From assembly GCA_949317995.1 (NCBI GenBank), contig OX439042.1:12689174-12753173 (forward strand): a stretch of 64,000 bases of DNA. Reading direction: 5' to 3'. Numbering within the stretch: the first letter of the stretch is position 1; each line of letters begins with the position of its first letter. Below the pieces are notes generated by a model that saw only the letters and a program-made list of their open reading frames with translations, did not search any database and was not told where the DNA came from. Shown here one piece after another: positions 1 through 12,969 of this stretch. A program made the position numbers and the translations under genes. The DNA comes from Acholoe squamosa. Taxonomy: Eukaryota > Annelida > Polychaeta > Phyllodocida > Polynoidae.

Positions 1-688
1 TTTCCCCTGCCCTCCCCTTCCCCCCCCCCCCCCCCTTTCATTCGTCGCATTCCTCTTTTACAAAAACTATTAGAGTGATCAAACCATAATCCCCATGTTA
101 CATCACACAGTGACAGTGGAGTGGTGCCTGGATTGTGTTTTATGATAATTAACAAGCCCAGAGACGGTTCCAGACCAGTGTCGTGACTCAGAGCTCGCGT
201 CAGCAGGCGTCTTCAGTAAAGCCGGCACCGAGTGAGACCGAGAAAGACGCCGGCCGGCGTCACGCCACCGAGTGTCACCCACCTTGTTAATGACCTGAAA
301 AACAAAAACAACAAAATTAAACACACACATCGCGAGGTATATTATTCACAGACATGGTGCGACAGAAGTGACGGTTGTAGCGGGTTAAATAATGCGGTAA
401 TGCCTTACGTCTGGGTTAGATTCGAGCGGGAGCCACCTTATTCCTGCCATCTTGAATGTTGGAGTGACCTGCCGACAGCAAGCACTTCCGGGTCACGTCT
501 GTCGCTATTACTGCCGCCGTCTGACGGCAAACGCCGGAACTAAGTGAATGTGTCCAGGTGACAGTTTGTTATGTTAACTCGTGTCATGGGGGCATTCTGG
601 TAACGGATGGGTTGGGCGCGGATTCACCGTCCGCCGCGTCCGCCCCGGGCGTCCGCCAGCAATTCCAACCCGCTCTCCCCCCTTATAT
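1..688. other. Repeat-poor flank without recognisable gene
   Basis: The stretch opens with pyrimidine-rich sequence and a run of about 17 C. Short open frames exist on both strands, but none has a recognisable domain or convincing splice sites. I see nothing else here. Confidence 0.5.
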
Positions 689-790
689 GGGTCTAGACGC
701 CTAAAATCGACAGTGTGACATGGCCTTTTCTTAAAATCGACAAAGGACAAGGAGCTTCTAGGGACAAGGACATGGGACAAAAAAGATAGT

Positions 791-1022
791 GTAGTGGTCA
801 GCGGAAAATGTCATGGAGAAACCGGGACTCGAAGTCGAACCCGGGACCCTCCAACTTCGAAGCGGCTGGTCTTCCTCTGAGCTATTTCCCCTGGCCTGAC
901 ATTTCCACTTTCCATCCACACCTGGATCGGTATGATACACACTAGGGGGGGCAGTGATTACCCGGAGACCCGCCCCTGGGGGTCTGCCACCGAGTACAGG
1001 GAATTACTGCCCCTACAATAGT
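791..1022. mobile_element. 232-bp insertion (SINE- or MITE-like) with short target duplication
   Basis: Comparison with the uninterrupted sister element near 1614-1625 defines this insertion exactly. ATAGT stands at 786-790 and again at 1018-1022, a target site duplication of 4-5 bp. The ends are weakly inverted (TGTAGTGGTCAG versus the complement of CTGCCCCTACA). The plus-strand start resembles a tRNA A box (TAGTGGTCAGCGG), and a tRNA-like fold lies inside, so both a tRNA-derived SINE and a short TIR element remain possible. Confidence 0.55.
815..891 (-). other. tRNA-like sequence, degenerate
   Basis: Read on the minus strand, 7 bases (GGGGAAA) can pair with TTTCTCC at the other end as an acceptor stem with one G-U pair. 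TAGCTCAGAGG matches a tRNA A box and GGGTTCGACTTCG resembles a B box. CCGGG/CCCGG forms a perfect T stem, but the T loop is 13 nt instead of 7 because a 6-base CTTCGA unit is duplicated. The anticodon arm pairs only with a 9-nt loop. It is most likely a SINE head or dead tRNA, not a functional gene. Confidence 0.4.
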
Positions 1023-1516
1023 AACAGGGGACATGGACTTTTCTTAAAATCGACATGTGACATGGAGCTTAGTGACAAGGACAGAGGAAAATACAAATTT
1101 AGTGACATTTGACATGGGCTTTTCTTAAAATCGACAAGGGACATGGGGACCCCCCATCTAGACCCCCCCCCCCCCCCCCTTATGGTAGGGTGGACGGAGC
1201 ATATTTTTAAAACGATATGATTTATTAATGCCCAGGTTACAACTAATTAAAAACACCTCACTACTGAACCCTTTCAGGTTTCAGACAGATCTGAGTCTCC
1301 ATATTGGAACTTGCATGTTGAACATAACCCAGCTATGGCGGTGTCCCTGTGTATAATATGATCAAATAATTCACATATATGTCCCTGTGTATAATATGAT
1401 CAAATAATTCACATATATTTGTTATAGAATGAATGTTTACATATTGTTGACTGCTTATGGAGCATGTTTGGTGTATTTTAGCACAAGTTTGGAGGTGTTA
1501 GAGCCACAATAACCAA

Positions 1517-1761
1517 ATGGGTCTAGACCCCTAAAATCGACAGTGTGACATGGCCTTTTCTTAAAATCGACAAAGGACATGGAGCTTCTAGGGACAAGGA
1601 CATGGGACAAAAAAGATAGTGACAGGGGACATGGACTTTTCTTAAAATCGACATGTGACATGGAGCTTAGTGACAAGGACAGAGGAAAATACAAATTTAG
1701 TGACATTTGACATGGGCTTTTCTTAAAATATATATCGACAAGGGACATCTAGACCCCCAAC
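1517..1761. mobile_element. Small TIR element, copy 2, complete
   Basis: This is the uninterrupted sister of the element at 689-1178. It sits inside another repeat: the flank GTTAGAGCCACAATAACC at 1497 continues as AATGCCTACCCACTG after the element, and that junction is continuous at 2398-2425. ACCAA appears on both sides, consistent with a 5-bp target duplication. No coding sequence. Confidence 0.6.
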
Positions 1762-2270
1762 CAATGCCTACCCACTGAGGCAGTGTGTGTAGCCCTGTGG
1801 GGTGGGTGCCTGGGGATTAGCTATGACACCAAAACATTCTGCACTATAATTTAATGTAACTCATGCACCCATAAAAGTGGAATTTCACCTTTCAAACACT
1901 TCAAATCACTCAAAATCATGAAGAGGCACATTTTCCCCCTCTCTGGGTGCCAGATCCAGACGTCGTTCACCAACCCAGTTTTTCTGTACGAGCATATGTT
2001 TGAACCCATCCCCATTTTGGCCTATTCTGCACACAATTAGTGATAATTCCCAAACTTTTTTTAAATAAATATTTTGGGATCGTAGACAAAGGAGCTGTCC
2101 CTTGTACTCCATATATTCTGAATCACAACAGGTTAAACATTTTATCTATGCTTTATTTAAAAGTTTGCAATCATTTTGAACTCTAATATAGACCAATCAC
2201 AGCCCTCCAAGTCCTAAATGCGTACACTTCGGTGTATTACCGGAAGTGACGTCATCATCAATAGTGGAAC

Positions 2271-2600
2271 AATACCTTCAGCTTGCAGCACTGACTGGGC
2301 ACACTGTAGTGACTACATAGTGACTAAGGGAAATCAAAGAGAAATGGATTATTAAAAAATGAAATTGAAAAAAAAAAATTAAAAATTAATAATAAAGTTA
2401 GAGCCACAATAACCAATGCCTACCCACTGAGGCAGTGTGTGTAGCCCTGTGGGGTGGGTGCCTGGGGATTAGCTATGACACCTTTCAGCTTGCAGCACTA
2501 ACTGGGCACACTGTAGTGACTACATAGTGACTAAGAGAAATCAAAGAGAAATGGATTATTAAAAAATGAAATTGAAAAAAACAAACAAATCAAAAATAAA
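2271..2600. repeat. Duplicated ~100-bp segment around a dispersed repeat
   Basis: The segment starting TTCAGCTTGCAGCACTGACT at about 2278 is repeated at about 2485 with single-base differences and the same A-rich tail. Between them lies the second copy of the GTTAGAGCCACAATAACC repeat that is also found at 1497. This is a local duplication of non-coding sequence. Confidence 0.6.
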
Positions 2601-3528
2601 GGAAATTAAATAGAAATTGAAAAAAAAAAACATTGTAACATCACCATTAATATCATCAATGTTATTGTATGTGATTGCTATGTCATTAATAAAGAAAACT
2701 GTGTGTACGGGGCTCAACAATACTGATTTCTTCTATTTTATTAAAATGGTAAATAAATCATAGAATATATGGTTAAAACATATGTAAGACATGTGATTTA
2801 ATTGTGTTTATGTATGGATTCAATATGGAAAGCACATCTGAATTTTTTTTTTTTTTTTTATTCTTTTCAACATTTTTTCTTAATAATTTTCTTTTTTCCA
2901 TATAATTTTCAATCAAGTGTAACATGGAAAGTGTCATAGATATGCATGATGTGGGGTGGACCCTGGTTTAAGAGTTGGCCATCAGTCTCATTTTCTAGGG
3001 CCATCGGTCCCACTTGGGGCCATCGGTCCGTGGGGCCATCGGTCTCTAGGGCCATCGCTCCCACATTCAGCTATGGCACAGGCCTACCATCTAGTGATTA
3101 TTGTAGGTACCAAATATCCAGACACTAAAATAGACAAGCATCTGAGATATCAGTTACTGGGCTCTGAAAAATCTGAAATCATCCTAATTTTCTCAATTCT
3201 CAGTATAAAATGCACATGGGAATTTAAGTTAGGGAGATAGCCTGAAGATAGTACATACATTTAAAAAAGAAAGAATTTTGTTAAAATGTTGATTTCCAGT
3301 CAAATAGTAGCCATTCTCCCAATGGTCAAGGTTTAAAGGAAGGCAAGAATAGAACTGACTGAAGGTGAAATGGGCATGCACTTTGAGCTTTGTGAATAGA
3401 TTTCCCCATGAAAGTATATGAATTATGCCTTATCCTTTTTGTATAGGATGCTCACATCCAATATCATCTTTAATCAAGTTACTAGAGATCTCCACATTGT
3501 CTGTATCCAGAATGGGAAGCTTCTAGAT
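2601..3528. other. AT-rich non-coding tract with short GCCATCGGTCC repeats
   Basis: AT-rich sequence with a T15-class homopolymer near 2850. Around 2998-3060 the motif GGGCCATCGGTCC and variants occur four times, producing a short fake open frame. No gene was recognised. Confidence 0.5.
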
Positions 3529-3529
3529 A

Positions 3530-3848
3530 AGGGAGTGATCATTTTTTAACAACAGGGGGGCTGGTGGGTTTGCCCGCAGACGCGTGAAAAAAATTTCGAC
3601 CCCCCCCCCTCTAGAGGGGGAAAAAAATTTTCACCCCCCCATAAGGGACCAAAATCACGCGCGAATGTCCCCTTTTAGCCTATAGTAACGCGCAGGGTTT
3701 TCCACTGAAAGCAGATGAAATTATTTTGACCCCCCCATCAGAGGTGTTGAAAAATTCTGACCCCCCCCCCGGTCAAGGAGTTGAAAAAATTCTGACCCCC
3801 CCTCAAAACCACTAGCCCCTCCTGTTGTTAAAAAATGATCACTCCCTA
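3530..3848. mobile_element. PIF/Harbinger-like MITE
   Basis: The ends form a near-perfect inverted repeat of about 27 bp, beginning GGGAGTGATCATTTTTTAAC and ending with its complement. TAA flanks both ends, a 3-bp TWA-type target duplication known for PIF/Harbinger elements. The interior is C/G-homopolymer rich and non-coding. Related, more decayed copies lie near 18944-19118 and 37645-37835 (each flanked by TTA at its recognisable end), and a fragment lies near 27385-27425. Confidence 0.7.
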
Positions 3849-4252
3849 AGTGGTGTTTACTATAGTGTCAGACAGGGGAAGGCAAATGAGGCTGACCCTC
3901 CAGCCACCCTACCTACGTATAAGGTAAAAAACTATCACGATCCTATTGCTTGTAAAATCTCATTTTCCAAAATGCCTCCTCGAGCTGTAGCCTAGCCTAA
4001 AATTGTGTAAGGCTCAAGCATCTATATCGGTATATAGAGGGAAAGCCAACTACGAGTTGAGTGATTGTATCTAAAAAGACATACGTCCAATTTCATACAT
4101 TGTGAGTGTCCTACTTCTAGTAGGGGATCCCAATCCAAGAGCCCTAAATGTCAATATTTAGATTTTAGATTGAGTGGAATGCTATATATTTACTTTAAAC
4201 ACTGAATATGACTAATTTTGGTATGCTGATTTTGAACCTGCTATGTGTAGAG

Positions 4253-4595
4253 CAGGCCCGTAACTAGCCCTTGTCGTGGGGTGGTTCGATTTTCGATAAG
4301 GTGGAACTCGATCAGTTAAAAGGTAGAACCCGCCAAAAATTTCATATAATAAACAGCAAATATTAACTTAATTTGTATACAAATCTGTAAGGTAATGGGT
4401 CATATGAGGCAAAATGTCCTAGTTTTAAGGTTTACTCTCTAAAAACCTTAATAATTGTCCGATTCACAAGCCGCAAAAACTGACATGTAGCTTATCATAT
4501 CCACTTTTGGGCTAGCTAGGGTGGGACTTTTTTGGCCTATCAGGGGCCTGGGGGGGTTCGTTCGAACCGATGAACCCCCCCTAGTTACGGGCCTG
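4253..4595. mobile_element. hAT-like MITE with 15-bp terminal inverted repeats
   Basis: The left end CAGGCCCGTAACTAG is matched perfectly in reverse complement by CTAGTTACGGGCCTG at the right end. TAGAG occurs directly outside both ends (4248-4252 and 4596-4600). The CAGG(G)CC start resembles hAT termini, but a 5-bp duplication is shorter than the usual 8 bp, so the superfamily is a guess. Non-coding, 343 bp. Confidence 0.7.
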
Positions 4596-5087
4596 TAGAG
4601 TGCTGCATATATGTCAGAACAAGGTCAGAAATGATGTCAAAGGTCAAGGTCAGGCCAAAAATTGGGCAACTCAGAAAGTATACATATGAAAGCACAGCTC
4701 AAGTAATATAAACAGTAAGCATCTTAGATTGTATATATAGGTATAGTCCTCTAGAGGCCTAAAAGCCACACAAAAGTTGATTGACCTTGGTCAAGGTCAA
4801 GGTCATATTTCTCAAGGTCAAACGTGGGAAAATGAGTATAGAAGTCATATATACTACCCTGGAAACAAAATCTCCTGTTTATAACACATGTTTGGAATCA
4901 GTCAAATTGGTGAAAACCTGGTGGCATTCAGGTGAATGAAACACAAGTATTCTTGTGATTCTGTGACCTGCCAGACTACTGAAATCACATGTTTTGAACT
5001 CATGATTTATTCACATGAAATCACAAGATTTACACATGTTTTTCGGGTAATTAGGATCATTAATTATTAATATAGATTCATATATGA

Positions 5088-5090
<3 letters not shown>

Positions 5091-5177
<87 letters not shown>
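5091..5177. repeat. (AT)n(AG)n compound microsatellite
   Basis: About 15 AT units are followed directly by about 28 AG units. The repeat creates an artificial Leu-Ser open frame on the minus strand. Confidence 0.95.
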
Positions 5178-5180
<3 letters not shown>

Positions 5181-6179
5181 TCATTTGATAGAGGGTCTGT
5201 GGTGATGTATAAAGTAAGAGCCACCTGATAGGCATTGGTTATATGTTGGGATTAGGTCTACCATTTTCTTACCTCAGAGAAAGGTAACCTTGGTAATGTA
5301 GGTACTCCAATGCATTGATCATCAGCTTTTACTCATCACTTTTCTCAACAGGTCACTGAAAGTGCACCTTATATGCAAGAGAAATGGATCCATGGAATTT
5401 ACAGCTGGTGTTGGTGCCCAGGCATATGAGCAGATCTTATACCCACACAAATGATGTCTGTGTCACCTTACCTATTGTTAGTCTGTGTTTACCTGCTTCC
5501 ATGGATCAATAATCAATACATGAAGATAATATCAAAAAGGTTAACAATGTATATAGAAGTAACTATAGGTTTGTCGCATAATTGAAACATAAGACTTAAT
5601 AGATTAAGGTCTCAATTGTTTGAGGAAGATACAACTGTCAAACCAGAATAGTGCTGCTACCTAGTGCAGAATGAATTTGACATGTTTAATTCTTGTGTTG
5701 ACATCACCAGATTTTCTCAAGGTAAATTCACATGAAGTTCTTATGCTGTACACATGAATTGTCATGACACCAGATTTTCACCAAACTGACACGTGTAAAA
5801 GTAGTGGCAATCACATGCCTTGTTTCCTGGGTATCGTTTAATAGTCTGTACTAAAAAAAACAAGGTCAGGAAGGCAAATAGGGGACCTCTGGGGAGACCT
5901 GCTGGTTTTCTGCAGATATTTGCCAAAATAATTCTCAAAAATATCCAAAAAGGTGGCATATGTTTGAGAAGGTCAACCTATGGTACATGAAAATTTAAAA
6001 AGTAGAAAATGCCCAATTCAAGTTCTGGTTGTAATTTTGAGTTATTTCTGTATCTATGGTGGTTTTGTGTAATTCTTTGCAAATTTCACAATTTTGTCGG
6101 GCCAAAAGTAATGGGATGAAGCTAAAATGATATCAAGCAAAGCCTTTTCCCTGATTCGTGTGCTTTAGGTCAGTACCCA

Positions 6180-6665
6180 GCAAATTGGAGTCAGTGTGAG
6201 TCATAATGAGCCACTATGCGTGAGCACCTTTTGTGTTATAACACCAGTGTGTCAGCTCATGTCACAAGGTGTCAATACTCACACTGTTTGACTCATTATG
6301 ACACTTAGTGACTCATCTTCACAAGACATAAGATGGGACAAGTGTGAGCATGTGTCAGTCTGTGTCAGTAGTCACACAGTGTGACGCATAGTGACTCATT
6401 TCCTAACCTATTTGAGCTAACACTGTGTCAGTATTGCCAGTATGGGTGAGTAGTCACAGGGAGTGACCCATATGACTCATTTCCTTATTTGCATGAGGTA
6501 ACACTGAGTGAGCATGAGCCAGTCAGTGTGAGTTGTCACACGAACTGACCCATAGTGACTCATCTTTCAAAAGATAGGTGTTGATGCTCGAGTGAACATG
6601 GGTCACTATGTGTCAGTTCTCACTCGGAGTGACTCGAAATGGCATCAGTGTCTGTATAAAGAGAC
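6180..6665. repeat. Degenerate tandem array, unit about 82 bp
   Basis: The core GTGACTCAT recurs at about 6308, 6391, 6472, 6555 and 6628, a spacing of about 75-84 bp, each time followed by a TTTC/AAGA tract and a GTGTGAGCATGTGTCAG-like block. Both orientations of TGACTCA/TGAGTCA occur within each unit. Related single units lie near 7095-7170 and 7610-7645. No coding sequence. Confidence 0.7.
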
Positions 6666-7170
6666 TGGGGAAATTGTATAGTTCCACTATATACATGCAC
6701 TTTGGGTATGGGCCAAATTAGGGAATTGCTGTTTCTATTGATGCTGCCTTATAAATCAAAGTGTTTATAGATGATATCTATCAATATGTTTATAGGGAAT
6801 ATAATGGTGACTGAAAACACAGGTTTATATTGTCTTTTGGTACATTTTAAGACATTTTTTTTGTCTATGGGAGATAACACTGAGTTTCAACTATCAACTT
6901 CCTATGTGGTATTCAGGCTTAGATTAGTCTTGGTGTAGTAATTGCTTGAAAGTACATGTATGGTACATGCTGCCCAAGGTGATGCCATATTACCATGGGA
7001 AACAGGTAAGAATTCAAAATATGAGGTGAATTAAAATGTTGTTTTGGGTGATGATGGGGGCAAAGTGCCTCACTTCAACAAACACAACATGTTCTGACAC
7101 ATGCGTCAGTATGCATCACTATGTGTCAATACTCACATATATTCACACACATTGACTCACGGTGACACAC

Positions 7171-8777
<1,607 letters not shown>

Positions 8778-8880
8778 TAATTTGAATAGTATAGGCCCTA
8801 CATAAAAAAAAAAAAATCAAAGAAAGTTTACATAATTAATCATTTTGACATCTCAGGTTTTTGGTTGCATTCTAAAGCAG

Positions 8881-8960
8881 ACTTTCCTTGAAACCACACA
8901 ATAAGCAGTCTCTAAAATAGGAAGCTGTCTCAACAAAGCACAAGGTTTAGCATGACTAGT
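8881..8960 (+). pseudogene. GPI: Decayed following GPI exon
   Basis: Directly after a TCTAAAGCAG acceptor the sequence reads T-F-L-E-T-T-Q-stop-A-V-S-K. In glucose-6-phosphate isomerase the residues after the preceding exon are T-F-T-T-Q-E-T-x-T-N-A. The match of T-F...E-T...A at the expected place, with a two-codon deletion and a stop codon, indicates a disabled exon. The intron between (118 bp) is retained, so this is not a processed copy. Confidence 0.45.
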
Positions 8961-10083
8961 GCTGGTATGAAAGGATTTGGGAAAGAATATTTATTTGGTC
9001 TCTCTTCAACAAGAAAAACTTAGGTTCTATGACTACACGTGTGCATTAAAGAGAAAAAGTAAATAACTGGCTCATAAGTGTTTCTGAAGTCTACCCATGA
9101 TGTTTGCCATGTCATTCAGAGATTTCATTAGATCTATGGGTAATGATCTAATGGGTGTTACGGGTTTGAACTAACCCGTAGACTACTTAGCTGTCCTAGG
9201 TTTACTTGGGCGGAATACTACTGTGACACCTTAATCCAATGTACTATTGGTACTTGCTCCCACATGGGCCACTTTTTTCACCACCCTGGCAGATATTCCC
9301 TTTTAAATCATCTCACCTGGGTTTTCTATATGATGTCATAGGTTATCACAACTATTTTTGCCAATGAGGTAAGGTCTCTTGCATCATTCTAGAATACTTG
9401 CTTTTGAGAACAATTTAACAAAAACTGAGCTACAAAATATGGCAAGCAGAGAAAGTGGATGGACCAATAGTATACACTAGATATGCTCTATACACACGGT
9501 GGGGAGTATGGTAATGCTACTTGAACTCTACACATCTCTCTGTATTGGTCTCTACAGTATTGGCTCCTATGTCCATTCTAAAAATACATAGGATATCATA
9601 AATTACAAGGACATACGCCTGTAACTTGGACATAGTATGCTTAACAAGGTTTTACGACGTCTTCCCTTGAGGAACTTACGTCCTTCAATTGTATGCAACT
9701 CCTCACGACCAACGGGAGATAGGTTTCCAACACCCTCGCAGGTGCGGGTCCAATTATTGTGGATCATTAGCAGACTTCTTCTCACACCTTTAAAAGTGCT
9801 GTCTATATTCAAGTCACCGTGGAGTAACACAGTTAAAATCACTTTTTTTAATGTATGATACCCTAGTGATTGTGGGGTATGTAACAAAGAAATATACCAA
9901 GGCAAATGTTGTTTAATGACTGCCTTCTTTGAAATATAGGTAATCCAGGCAAATGGACAGCATTTGGGTAAAATCCTTGACCAGTTTTGCAAAAGTCAAT
10001 ATCAAAATCACCACACAGCCAGACTTCCCTGTGAGCGGAGGCACCAATCAGTTGTAGATGTTCTCAGGAGGTTAATTCGAAAT
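8961..10083. other. No gene recognised
   Basis: A 129-codon minus-strand open frame (9603-9992) contains a GDLNID motif faintly like endonuclease domains of non-LTR elements, but the rest shows no supporting motif. The tract is otherwise unremarkable. Confidence 0.4.
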
Positions 10084-10799
10084 ATCCTGGGATCACGACC
10101 CCAGCGATCTTAGGAATAAATCAGCCTTATCCTATTAAGCGATCTTAAGAGTTGACTGGGTTCACATATCCTAGCCAGCACTAAGATCGCATCGATCTTA
10201 GCCTCAGCCCTCCTACACTATTCCAAGAAGAACTGACTAGGCAGAGGGGTAAGAGTCCCAAAATAAAGGAATAGCTGTGGAGTCACTCTTCTTCACAAGA
10301 GTGCTTATACCATCGTTCCCCGTCCCCATATGGGCTAACAAAAGAGCACAGGGTGCAGTGGACCCCCATACAGTATTCAAGAGTTGTTCCCATGAATGTA
10401 TGACTTATGCTTGCCTATAAGAAGCATTGTGCCCTCCCCTCCCCATGACAAAGAGAGAGTAGGGAAGAATTACCTTACAGTGCACTTAACACATGAGTAG
10501 CCCTAAGAGCCCTCAAGGACACTCAGCAAACGTCCTCCCTCCCCTCTTTATGTATGCAGCAGGCTATTCACTTTTTCAATCAGGAGTGTTCCCTGTAAGT
10601 GCTCTTTTACTCAGGTGAAACCACTATGCATTTCTTTCACTAAGATCGCAGTGATCTTAGTGGTGGAAATGGAATAGTGAAGTGATCCCAGGACTAGCTA
10701 TTCTGGACAGGCCTGCAACCACTGCATTACATAGGGTAGACCAGCCAGGTCTTATGATATGTGCCTACACTAAGATCGCTCGGGTTGGGATCCCAGGAT
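10084..10799. mobile_element. Non-autonomous TIR element, ~716 bp
   Basis: ATCCTGGGATC...AGCGATCTTAG at the left is mirrored by CTAAGATCGCT...GATCCCAGGAT at the right over about 30 bp with a few mismatches. The CTAAGATCGC motif also recurs internally in both orientations (near 10184 and 10640) as subterminal repeats. No transposase coding was seen; superfamily not assigned. Confidence 0.55.
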
Positions 10800-11562
10800 G
10801 TTTTGAATTAAGCTCCAGAACCTGCCTATGTCCTTACAAGGGGGTCTTTATAATAGAGCAAAACCGTACATTGTGCTCGATACACCCTGAGGGGGGAAAA
10901 GCCCCCCGAGGGGTGGATGGACCTCAATGTACATCTGGGAGGTTAGTTTTGTATTTAGTTCATGTAACTCTTATATACACATGCTGAAAGTCGATGAAAT
11001 AAGCATTTAAATAAGTCACATGACTAGCAGTGTTGATTGAGACATGTTATGCCACCGGAGGTATGGCGTACACCACTCTAGTGCTAAGTCTATGAAATGT
11101 TGTTATTCACATGAAATAAAAAAAAAGTGCTGTGGGTGCTTAAAGAAGCACAAGCAACCTGAGATGATATGCATACTAGGAGGTGTTGGGCAGAAAGCTC
11201 AATCTCTAAACAAACCAGGTACCGAACTATAACCACAGACCTAAAAATTAGTAGTACTGGTTCTAGGTCTGTGCTATAACGTATGCACTGGTGGAGAAGA
11301 CACCATGGGAAAGACTACAGCCAGTAATTATTTGAGAAACATATGAAGGGACATAGATTCTCAGAAAGTACATCTATCGATAGGAATACACCCTTAAGTA
11401 TCTGATATTTGGTCCTCTAGCCCATTCAACAAAGGCATTATTCTTACATGGTACTGAGCCCAGGGTGTGTATAAATGCCATACGGTTGGCACGATGCATT
11501 AATGCACATTTGGCCCTTAAAGGAATTATTACCGTTGACGTGGCACACCCTCACAATATCTA

Positions 11563-11796
11563 CACTGTAAAAAGTAACTGTTGAAATCTACAATGGATCC
11601 TGATAAAAACTGAACAGTGAAAAACTGTAATTTACAATTATTTTGCAGTGAACCAATGTAGATTTTACAAGAAGCCCCAGGTGGCAGTGTAGTGGTACGC
11701 AAATATAAAGGGAATCTCTGTGAAAATAACAATGGACATCTGGCCACTTTTGGATGAGGATTCTGCCGTTGTTTCGACAACATTATTTTTACAGTG
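11563..11796 (+). mobile_element. CACTG-type MITE, complete copy (family M1)
   Basis: The element starts CACTGTAAAAAGTAACTG and ends ATTTTTACAGTG, an inverted terminal repeat of 11 bp. Its interior contains AAGAAGCCCCAGGTGGCAGTG, which identifies further copies near 36886-37198, 38497-38602, 44850-45032 and 62966-63089. Non-coding. A TA precedes the left end, but the right flank has no TA. Confidence 0.65.
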
Positions 11797-12391
11797 CACT
11801 TTAATCTGTCTGTACATCCCGGGCTATACATCATTATGTGTCCCGATATTGCTCATATGACTCCCATTCAGCATCTCCCCTGTTGTTGTGATTATATCTC
11901 TATTTAGATAAAACATGATCCAGGCACTAACAATGAAGGATACACATGTAAATGGCATGTGTTTTTAACCCATATTGTCATGTGATCATGTTGCATGAGA
12001 AGGCAGAAGATGTTAAAATAGTGGACAAAAGAAGTTGCTTTGAAATTCTATTGTATTTGTAGCTTTATGCCTACCCCTTTCCTCAACACACACCCAGAGC
12101 GTGCCCATAGACCTGCTACAAAGATTTTACGATCTAAAATATTTGTCAGTACCTTGGTACGGGTTAGGCTCTATTGTCACGGGTCCACAGCTGCAGAACC
12201 TACATAAGCTATCTAGGGTTGAGAACAGAAGTTTGATATCACAACTTAGACCGAGTTAGATTGATCAAGGCATCAATAGAATAATTCTTTAAAGGAAATT
12301 TGAGTATTTTTGATAAGGTTATTTGAAACTGTTTTGGTTAGCAAGGGGCATAACTGTTCGTAAAAGACTACTGACACTCAGTGGACCTAAG

Positions 12392-12596
12392 ATGCTGGGT
12401 GAAGAAACAGATGGGAACTCCAAGAAGAGTGAAAATGGCCACAGTTACAGCAGCCCAATTAAAAAGGTTCCAGACGGGGTAGAGGAACATTCAAAGGAAG
12501 ACGAGGTTGATGTGACATTTGTATTTGAAGAACATGATGGAGACAAAAGACACACTACCACACCACATGAGGATCACACAGACGCTAAAGAAGCAG
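12392..12596 (+). CDS. Candidate first exon of SLC17 copy 1
   Basis: An ATG-initiated frame of 68 codons ends at GCAG|GTACAT in phase 1, exactly the phase needed to join the exon at 24275 and the same as the first exons of copies 2 and 3. The translation is hydrophilic and strongly acidic, as expected for a cytosolic N-terminal tail, and ends H-T-D-A-K-E-A, close to H-T-K-T-K-E at the end of copy 3 exon 1. Against it: the intron would be 11.7 kb (1.1-1.7 kb in the sister genes), the exon is longer than theirs, and it lacks a dileucine signal. With it copy 1 would be 554 aa. Alternatively it belongs to an unrelated transcript. Confidence 0.4.
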
Positions 12597-12969
12597 GTAC
12601 ATTACATTTAACGTCAGTATATCCGATGATTGGGTCTCAAAAATTAATCTTCTCCCAAAATTCCCAAGATGTTCACATACACCACAACTACATCTATATA
12701 CTTAGATCAGAATTATTCTGACTGATTCCATTTGTATATGGATGCTAATTTTGCACCCATTAAAATTACACTGGATGAATGCCATAGATGAGTATGGTAG
12801 TTTCCTTTATCTAACAATTTGGGCTCGGACAGTACTCTTTTGGTTATAACCCGGTGTGTTATCAAGCTATAACCCTACTCTGAGACCTTTTGTTCGTCTT
12901 CAAGGAGGTGCTGGTTTCAACCTGGACATGTTAATAAATTGGTGAAGCATACAAAGTCAACTACGCCAT

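Larger units (their letters stand above)
689..1178. mobile_element. Small TIR element, copy 1, interrupted by a 232-bp insertion
   Basis: The ends read TGGGTCTAGA-like on the left and TCTAGACCCCC on the right, an imperfect inverted terminal repeat. The body is a series of short motifs (AAAATCGAC, GGACATGG) and matches the element at 1517-1761 nearly base for base, except that this copy is split after GATAGT by foreign sequence at 791-1022. It is a non-autonomous element with no coding capacity; I do not assign the superfamily. Confidence 0.6.

Noticed and set aside
5011..5235. Ser-Leu repeat protein on the minus strand
   Set aside because: Produced by the (AT)n(AG)n microsatellite.
6180..6665. 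CRISPR-like array
   Set aside because: Units are degenerate and contiguous without unique spacers, and the context is eukaryotic.
9603..9992. 129-codon minus-strand frame with a GDLNID motif, possible LINE endonuclease
   Set aside because: Only a short motif is suggestive; no other endonuclease motif is in the right order.
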